Part shown: piece after piece, positions 5,604-9,776 of the stretch | How the letters are laid out: each line of letters begins with the position of its first letter | Numbering within the stretch: the first letter of the stretch is position 1 | Assembly: GCA_003693905.1 (NCBI GenBank) | Contig: RFLL01000017.1 | Coordinates: 1 to 9,776 of the forward strand | DNA: 9,776 nt | Direction: 5' to 3' | From: Alphaproteobacteria bacterium | GTDB lineage: Bacteria; Pseudomonadota; Alphaproteobacteria; Kiloniellales; J153 | Position numbers and translations under genes: made by a program | Notes under the pieces: model-generated | What the model saw: only the letters and a program-made list of their open reading frames with translations | Told to the model about the DNA's origin: nothing | The model's database searches: none

Positions 5604-6077
5604 TTACGGGGTGCGGCAGGTCGCGGCGCCGCGTTTTTCGAGATACCGTTGATGGTATTCCTCGGCCCGGTAAAACGCCCCGGCGGGAACGATCTCGGTC
5701 ACGATCGGCCGGGCGAAGCGACCCGAAGCCTCCTGTTGCGCCTTGGAAGCGCGCGCGGCGGCGTCCTGGGCGGCGTCGTGGGTGAAGATCGCCGAGCGGT
5801 ACTGGGTGCCGACGTCCGGTCCCTGGCGGTCGCGCTGGGTCGGATCGTGGATCGCCCAGAAGGTATCGAGCAGCGCTTCATAGGAGATGCGCTGCGGATC
5901 GTAGGTGATCCGCACCGCTTCGGCGTGGCCGGTGCGACCGCTGCACACGTCCTCGTAGGTCGGATCGGGCGTGGTGCCGCCGGTGTAGCCGACGCAAGTG
6001 TCGATCACGCCGTCGAGGCGCCGGAACGCCGCTTCGACGCCCCAGAAACATCCGGCGGCAAAGGTTGCTGTTGCCAT
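5604..6077 (-). CDS. msrA: Peptide-methionine (S)-S-oxide reductase
   Basis: A 157-residue cytosolic enzyme that reduces the S epimer of methionine sulfoxide, free or in proteins, using thioredoxin as the final reductant. The signature GCFWG is at residues 9-13 with nucleophile C10. YTGG follows at 31-34, the conserved GHAEAV with E53 at 50-55, and GTQYRS at 90-95. C154 near the C-terminus is a likely resolving cysteine for recycling; C28 and C45 are also present. Length is normal for the short MsrA form without an MsrB fusion. The ATG at 6077 is well supported by an excellent AAAGGAGG 5 bases upstream, although the frame remains open further upstream over thpR. The gene is the last of the five-gene run, 34 bp after thpR, and its strong ribosome binding site suggests it is well translated. 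Confidence 0.96.
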   Translation of the reverse strand: MATATFAAGCFWGVEAAFRRLDGVIDTCVGYTGGTTPDPTYEDVCSGRTGHAEAVRITYDPQRISYEALLDTFWAIHDPTQRDRQGPDVGTQYRSAIFTHDAAQDAAARASKAQQEASGRFARPIVTEIVPAGAFYRAEEYHQRYLEKRGAATCRTP

Positions 6078-6082
6078 CGTCC

Positions 6083-6090
6083 CCTCCTTT
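6083..6090 (-). promoter_or_regulatory. Strong ribosome binding site of msrA
   Basis: AAAGGAGG on the - strand, 5 bases before the ATG at 6077, is close to the perfect anti-16S complement and the strongest such site in the window. It fixes the msrA start. Confidence 0.85.
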
Positions 6091-6111
6091 GGACTGCGGT
6101 TCGGACCAGGA

Positions 6112-6681
6112 TCACATTTCGAATTCGGACGGCGCCCGGAGTTCTCCGGGGCGGGCGAACGAATACACGGCCTCCGGCGTATAGATCGCGCCCGAATGAC
6201 CCAGATGACTGGAATAGAGGACGAACTGGTCGACCGGGAACGGGGCGGCCCGAAACAGACCGTGGCGCGACAGATAGTCGTAAAGTCGCTCGCCGGGGTT
6301 GGCGTTGAACCGCGCCAGAGTGACATGTGGTTTGAACTTGCGTCCCTCCGGAGCCAGACCGGCGCGCTGCACCGCCTGTTCGATCTTCGCCTGCAGGTGC
6401 ACCAACGCCGGGTTGGTCTCGACGCCGGCCCACAGCATCCGTGGCTTGCCGCCGCCGAAGCGATCGACGCCGACGAGCGAGACCGAAAACGGTTCGGCAT
6501 GAATTTGCGACAGGGCGGCATCGATGTCGCGGGCCACGCGCCCGTCGACCTCGCCGATAAAGCGCAGCGTAAGATGCAGGTTTTCTTCAGGTACCCAACG
6601 CGCTGCCGGCAGGCCCTCTTGAAGCTGTGTCAGTCGTGCGCGCAGCGTTGCCGGCAGGGGAATGGCAATGAAAAGCCGCAT
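6112..6681 (-). CDS. thpR: RNA 2',3'-cyclic phosphodiesterase (LigT/2H family)
   Basis: A 189-residue enzyme of the 2H phosphoesterase superfamily. It hydrolyses 2',3'-cyclic phosphate RNA ends to 2'-phosphate; archaeal and bacterial relatives also ligate tRNA halves in vitro. The N-terminus [10 protein letters not shown] is the family's usual opening strand. The two catalytic HxTx motifs are visible as HLTL at residues 36-39 and HVTL at 119-122, in two roughly symmetrical halves. FKPHVTLAR at 116-124 and the [10 protein letters not shown] strand (149-157) are characteristic. Length is standard. The ATG at 6681 has no strong Shine-Dalgarno sequence, but the protein would lose its first strand with any later start. 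It lies 30 bp after the aldo-keto reductase stop and 34 bp before msrA, consistent with one transcript. The biological substrate in bacteria is not settled. Confidence 0.95.
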   Translation of the reverse strand: MRLFIAIPLPATLRARLTQLQEGLPAARWVPEENLHLTLRFIGEVDGRVARDIDAALSQIHAEPFSVSLVGVDRFGGGKPRMLWAGVETNPALVHLQAKIEQAVQRAGLAPEGRKFKPHVTLARFNANPGERLYDYLSRHGLFRAAPFPVDQFVLYSSHLGHSGAIYTPEAVYSFARPGELRAPSEFEM

Positions 6682-6711
6682 GGCCGGGGTCCGGGCTCGG
6701 TTCAGAGGAGG

Positions 6712-7752
6712 TCATGGACACGGATAGGTGTATTGCTCGTGGATCGCCTCGATCCGCTCGAGCACGTCGTTTGATAATTCCATATGGGCCGCCGCGATGT
6801 TGTTTTCCAGTTGCGCAAGGGTTGTGGCACCGATGATGGCGGCGGTCGTGAACGGCCGCGAGACGACGAAGGCGATCGCCATCTGCGCCGGGTCGAAACC
6901 GACTTCGCGCGCCAGCCTCACATAGGCCCGCACCGCGGCTTCGGCGCGCGGCCCCTGATAGCGGCGGTTGTCGGGCCACAGGGTCAGGCGCGCGCCCGGC
7001 GGTCGGCGGCCGTCGAGATACTTGCCGGTGAGCGTGCCGGCCCCGAGCGGCGCATAGGCGAGCAGGCCGCACTCTTCGCGCAGGGCGATTTCGGCCAGAC
7101 GCGCCTCGAAACTGCGGTTGAGAAAGCTGTAGGGGTTCTGGATCGAAGCGATCCGCGGCCCGTGTCCGGCTTCGGCCAGAGCGAGGCAGCGCATCACGCC
7201 CCACGGGGTTTCGTTCGATACGCCGACCGCCCGCGCCTTGCCGGCCTTCACGACCTCGTCGAGCGCCGCCAGCGTCTCTTCAAGCGGCGTTTCCTCGGCA
7301 TCGGGGTCGTGGCGGTAGCCCAGCGTACCGAACGCCGCAATGCCGCGATCCGGCCAGTGGAGCTGATAAAGATCGACGTAATCGGTCTTCAGGCGCTTGA
7401 GGCTGGCGTCGATAGCAGCCAGGATGTTTTTGCGATCGAGGCGTGGACGTCCGTCGCGGATGTAGGGGAAGCGGCTGCCCGGGCCGACCACCTTGGTGGC
7501 GATCACGACCTTGTCGCGGGTTCCGCGCGCCCTCAGCCAGTCGCCGATGATCTCTTCGGTGCGACCATAGGTGTCGGCGCGCGGCGCCACCGGGTACATC
7601 TCGGCGGTGTCGAAAAAATTGACCCCCTGATCGAGCGCACGGTCCATCTGCGCGAAGGCCTCTGCGGGGGTGTTCTGTTCACCCCAGGTCATGGTGCCGA
7701 GGCAGATGGCGCTGACCCGGATATCGGTGCGGCCGAGACGGCGATAGTTCAT
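6712..7752 (-). CDS. tas: Aldo-keto reductase, Tas family
   Basis: A 346-residue NADPH-dependent aldo-keto reductase with a TIM barrel, the same length as E. coli Tas and similar throughout: GEQNTPAEAFAQMD, AEMYPVAPR, SLKRLKTDYVDLYQLHWP, GVSNETPWGVMR, IQNPYSFLNRSFE, and the ending YTYPCP. The catalytic tetrad is D48, Y53, K87, H132. The usual cofactor-binding region is represented near the C-terminus by IGATTLAQLENNI. Members reduce aldehydes and ketones; the physiological substrate of Tas is not defined (it was found as a suppressor of starvation/tyrosine phenotypes in E. coli). The ATG at 7752 is chosen because GAGGGAG at 7759-7765 lies 6 bases upstream and residue 1 begins the family's first strand; an extension to 7980 would run antisense into the FIST gene. 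It follows the FIST gene by 38 bp. Confidence 0.94.
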   Translation of the reverse strand: MNYRRLGRTDIRVSAICLGTMTWGEQNTPAEAFAQMDRALDQGVNFFDTAEMYPVAPRADTYGRTEEIIGDWLRARGTRDKVVIATKVVGPGSRFPYIRDGRPRLDRKNILAAIDASLKRLKTDYVDLYQLHWPDRGIAAFGTLGYRHDPDAEETPLEETLAALDEVVKAGKARAVGVSNETPWGVMRCLALAEAGHGPRIASIQNPYSFLNRSFEARLAEIALREECGLLAYAPLGAGTLTGKYLDGRRPPGARLTLWPDNRRYQGPRAEAAVRAYVRLAREVGFDPAQMAIAFVVSRPFTTAAIIGATTLAQLENNIAAAHMELSNDVLERIEAIHEQYTYPCP

Positions 7753-7790
7753 GCGGGTCTCCCTCGTCCGTAGTGCGCGACCTGGGCGGG

Positions 7791-8933
7791 TCAGGTGAAA
7801 ACCGCCAGCACGCCGGTATAGCCATAGAGGCGGTCGTGGCAGATCTCGCCGCCGGCGAAAAACCCGGCCAGCGGCAGCGGCCCCAGTTCCGCCTGCACCA
7901 GGCGCAGTTCTTCCGAATTGGGGCCGAACAGATGACGGCCGCGGCCCACGCACGACACGTAGATCGCCGCCTTCGGGCACGCTCCGGCGCGGTGTTTGAC
8001 GCTGCGGACCATGCGGATGAGGCCGGTGCGCGCGGACTCGTGATCACGGCGACAGAACAGAATCGGCTGGCCCGGGACCACCGGTCCGCCGATACCGATG
8101 AATCCGTGCGCGACGTCGATCCCGGTCAGGTTGCGCACCATGTAATCGCCGGTGTCGCTGCCGACGACCGGAAGGCCGACATGGATGTACCCGGCCACGC
8201 GGCGCAGATCCCGGGCCAGCAGCTCGCCGATGTCCTCCTTGAACACGTCGAGGGCCGGGCGCCCGTCGAGCTCGGTAACGACGTTCTCGGCCGCGCCGGT
8301 CACCGTGTGGCGCGGCCCGATCGGCGAACAGCCCTGGCTGAGGCCGGTGACCACGCCGACCTCGGGGGTGAACAGAACACCCGACAGGCCGCCGTCGACC
8401 ACCTGTTCGGCGATCTGGATCGGCGCCGCCGAGGCGCCGCGCACCGCCGCCAGACCGCCGAGGAGAAACGATCCGCTTTGTGCGGCCAGCTCACCGGCGA
8501 GGCGTTCGATCGCCGGCGTGCGCGGGTCGGCGTGGACGATTGCAAAGTGCGGCGCGGCGCGTTCCAGCCAGCCGCCGTGGCGCCGTCGCCAGGTCTCGAA
8601 CCCGCCCTGATCGGCCGGGAGCGTGATCGGCTCGAAAACGCGAAACGTCTCCGGTGCCAGGGCCGCCACCAGGATTGCGACCGCCGGGGTGTCATGGTGT
8701 TCCGTTCCCGTGCCCGCAATGCCGTGGCCGAGCGTGCCGACCCAGTGCTCGATGTCGGTGGTTGCGCGCAGAAAGGTCAGGATGCTGGACAGATCGTCGC
8801 TCAGCACGTCGGTGGCGTAGATGAAGCCGAGGTTGGCATGCGCCGGGACCTCGCCAAGGTCGCCGAGACACGCCTTGACCGCGGTTGCCCAGTTGGCGCC
8901 GGCACCGATGCCGCTGCGGAAGTGCGTGGCCAT
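7791..8933 (-). CDS. FIST N-/C-domain protein without output domain
   Basis: A 380-residue protein composed only of the FIST sensory module (FIST_N roughly residues 20-190, FIST_C roughly 205-360). FIST domains are predicted small-ligand sensors, often fused to signalling domains such as kinases or methyl-accepting regions; here no output domain, signal peptide or membrane segment is seen. The most conserved stretches are YVSCVGRGRHLFG (from residue 325), GFFAGGEI (357-364) and YGYTGVL (370-376), plus LGGLAA and LSQGCSPIG in the middle. The ATG at 8933 has a GGCGGG 8 bases upstream; a GTG at 8942 would add three residues and overlap the arylesterase stop by four bases (GTGA), so the start is ambiguous by nine bases. 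Either way it is tightly coupled to the arylesterase gene. Family is clear; ligand and role are unknown. Confidence 0.9.
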   Translation of the reverse strand: MATHFRSGIGAGANWATAVKACLGDLGEVPAHANLGFIYATDVLSDDLSSILTFLRATTDIEHWVGTLGHGIAGTGTEHHDTPAVAILVAALAPETFRVFEPITLPADQGGFETWRRRHGGWLERAAPHFAIVHADPRTPAIERLAGELAAQSGSFLLGGLAAVRGASAAPIQIAEQVVDGGLSGVLFTPEVGVVTGLSQGCSPIGPRHTVTGAAENVVTELDGRPALDVFKEDIGELLARDLRRVAGYIHVGLPVVGSDTGDYMVRNLTGIDVAHGFIGIGGPVVPGQPILFCRRDHESARTGLIRMVRSVKHRAGACPKAAIYVSCVGRGRHLFGPNSEELRLVQAELGPLPLAGFFAGGEICHDRLYGYTGVLAVFT

Positions 8934-8938
8934 CGCCC

Positions 8939-9643
8939 TCACCCGCCGGCCGCCGCGGCGCGCGTGTGCTGCGTAATCAGGGCGATCACGTTGGGCAGGA
9001 TCCGCGCCACGATGACCTCGACGCCGGCAGCATTGGGATGCAGGCCGTCATCCTGATTGAGGGCCGGGTCGAGCGCCACCCCGTCGAGGAAGAAGGGGTA
9101 AAGCGGCACGTCGTGCACCCGGGCCAGACGGGTAAAGATCGCATCGAAGCGCCGGGCGTAGTCGGCGCCGAGATTGCGCGGCGCCTTCATGCCGGCCAGA
9201 AGAACCGGGATCCCGGCCACCTTCAGACGCCGCAGGATGGCATCGAGGTTGGCATAGGTCCGGTCCGGGTCGAGCCCGCGCAGGGCGTCGTTGGCTCCCA
9301 GTTCGAGCAGAACCATGTCCGGCTTTTCGGCCAGCATCCAGTCCAGCCGGGCCAGGCCGGCGGCCGTGGTATCGCCGGAATTGCCGCCGTTGACGACCCG
9401 CACGTTGTAGCCTTTGGCCCGCAATGCGGCTTCGAGGCGCTCGGGAAACGTCTCCCCGGCCCTCAGGCCGTAGCCATGGATCAGGCTGTCGCCGAAGGCG
9501 AGAAGGGTAAGCGGCGTCCCGCTGTCCTGCGCCGCTCGTACCGGTGCGCCGGCCACACTCAGGGCCGTGGCCGCAAGAATCAGAAAGACGCCGGCACATG
9601 CCGGACGGCGGTAGAACGAAAGGGTGCGAGGGAATATGGTCAT
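8939..9643 (-). CDS. Secreted SGNH/GDSL arylesterase, TesA-like
   Basis: A 234-residue serine hydrolase of the SGNH family related to the periplasmic thioesterase I/lysophospholipase L1 (TesA). From the ATG at 9643 a signal peptide is visible: basic start (R6, R12, R13), hydrophobic core about residues 15-32, and likely cleavage after VRA near residue 37. Block I is GDSL at 51-54 (nucleophile S53), block II is around GGNSGDTT with G89, block III is GAND at 116-119 (N118), and block V is DGLH at 199-202 (D199, H202). All catalytic positions are present. Substrates in the family are aryl and acyl esters, acyl-CoAs and lysophospholipids. The open frame extends to 9775 but adds residues with no secretion or fold logic, so 9643 is preferred. 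It is the first gene of the - strand run and directly abuts the FIST gene. Confidence 0.93.
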   Translation of the reverse strand: MTIFPRTLSFYRRPACAGVFLILAATALSVAGAPVRAAQDSGTPLTLLAFGDSLIHGYGLRAGETFPERLEAALRAKGYNVRVVNGGNSGDTTAAGLARLDWMLAEKPDMVLLELGANDALRGLDPDRTYANLDAILRRLKVAGIPVLLAGMKAPRNLGADYARRFDAIFTRLARVHDVPLYPFFLDGVALDPALNQDDGLHPNAAGVEVIVARILPNVIALITQHTRAAAAGG

Positions 9644-9710
9644 GGCAAGTCGGCTCAAGACGTAGGCCCCCCGGCCGGGCAGGTCAAGTCGGGCGACCGG
9701 GCCCCCCGTG

Positions 9711-9732
9711 CCGGTTCGGCTTTGCGAACCGG
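9711..9732. promoter_or_regulatory. Hairpin/palindrome upstream of the arylesterase
   Basis: CCGGTTCG (9711-9718) and CGAACCGG (9725-9732) form a perfect 8-bp stem with a 6-base loop, about 70 bp upstream of the arylesterase start. An overlapping imperfect palindrome (GCGAACCGGTTTCGC, 9724-9738) could form an alternative stem. Read on the + strand it is followed by only three T residues, so it is a weak terminator candidate; it could equally be an operator. The rest of 9644-9776 is GC-rich with two GGCCCCCC stretches and no gene I can support. Confidence 0.3.
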
Positions 9733-9776
9733 TTTCGCATGCCGCCTTCAGGACGACGGTACGGACACGGAGCACA

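Noticed and set aside
7773..9056. 427-residue + strand open frame antisense to the FIST gene
   Set aside because: It has no recognisable motif, is rich in Arg/Ala/Gly/Asp as expected of an antisense GC-rich frame, and mirrors a gene with clear FIST_C motifs.
9644..9775. Extension of the arylesterase to the right edge
   Set aside because: It would place 44 unrelated residues before a typical signal peptide.
1..9776. CRISPR arrays, tRNA/rRNA genes, insertion sequences, attachment sites
   Set aside because: Scanning by eye showed no regularly spaced repeats, no tRNA-like cloverleaf with TTCRA loop, no transposase motif and no long terminal repeats.

Overview
The window is high-GC, gene-dense bacterial chromosome. 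Long open frames run antisense to nearly every real gene, as expected of strongly GC-biased third positions. The protein repertoire and residue style suggest a proteobacterium, most likely an alphaproteobacterium of Rhodospirillales type. Diagnostic members are an EamA exporter, a DUF1232 protein, a minimal zincin, a CobB-type sirtuin, an Fe-S-type UDG, a TesA-like arylesterase and ThpR. The taxon is an inference; no rRNA or tRNA gene is visible. I see no phage gene, transposase, CRISPR array, toxin-antitoxin pair or recognisable defence island.

Layout from left to right. (1) A DMT/EamA transporter on the + strand is cut by the left edge and converges on a DUF1232 protein on the - strand. (2) A divergent region of about 157 bp (1328-1484) carries a promoter-like TATAGA and a hairpin. 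It leads to an HSD10-like short-chain dehydrogenase (+), followed after 157 bp by a small HExxH metallopeptidase (+). (3) A sirtuin and a uracil-DNA-glycosylase-family protein share a four-base ATGA overlap on the - strand. (4) Divergent from the sirtuin are a low-molecular-weight phosphotyrosine phosphatase and a stand-alone B3/B4 (PheT editing-like) domain protein (+). (5) A five-gene - strand run, probably one operon, is transcribed from the right end: secreted arylesterase, FIST-domain protein, Tas-type aldo-keto reductase, RNA 2',3'-cyclic phosphodiesterase ThpR and MsrA. Gaps within it are 5-38 bp.

Much of the content is maintenance and damage handling: MsrA for oxidised methionine, UDG for DNA bases, ThpR for cyclic phosphate RNA ends, an aldo-keto reductase for carbonyls, a sirtuin for acyl-lysine, and a possible aminoacyl-tRNA editing protein. 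Whether they work together is inference; each is individually a common housekeeping family.

No stretch longer than about 160 bp lacks a gene. The three longest gaps are 1328-1484, 2244-2400 and 9644-9776, and each is described below. All three convergent junctions hold a GC-rich inverted repeat without a T-tract. I found no convincing novel multi-gene system; the findings are modest leads.
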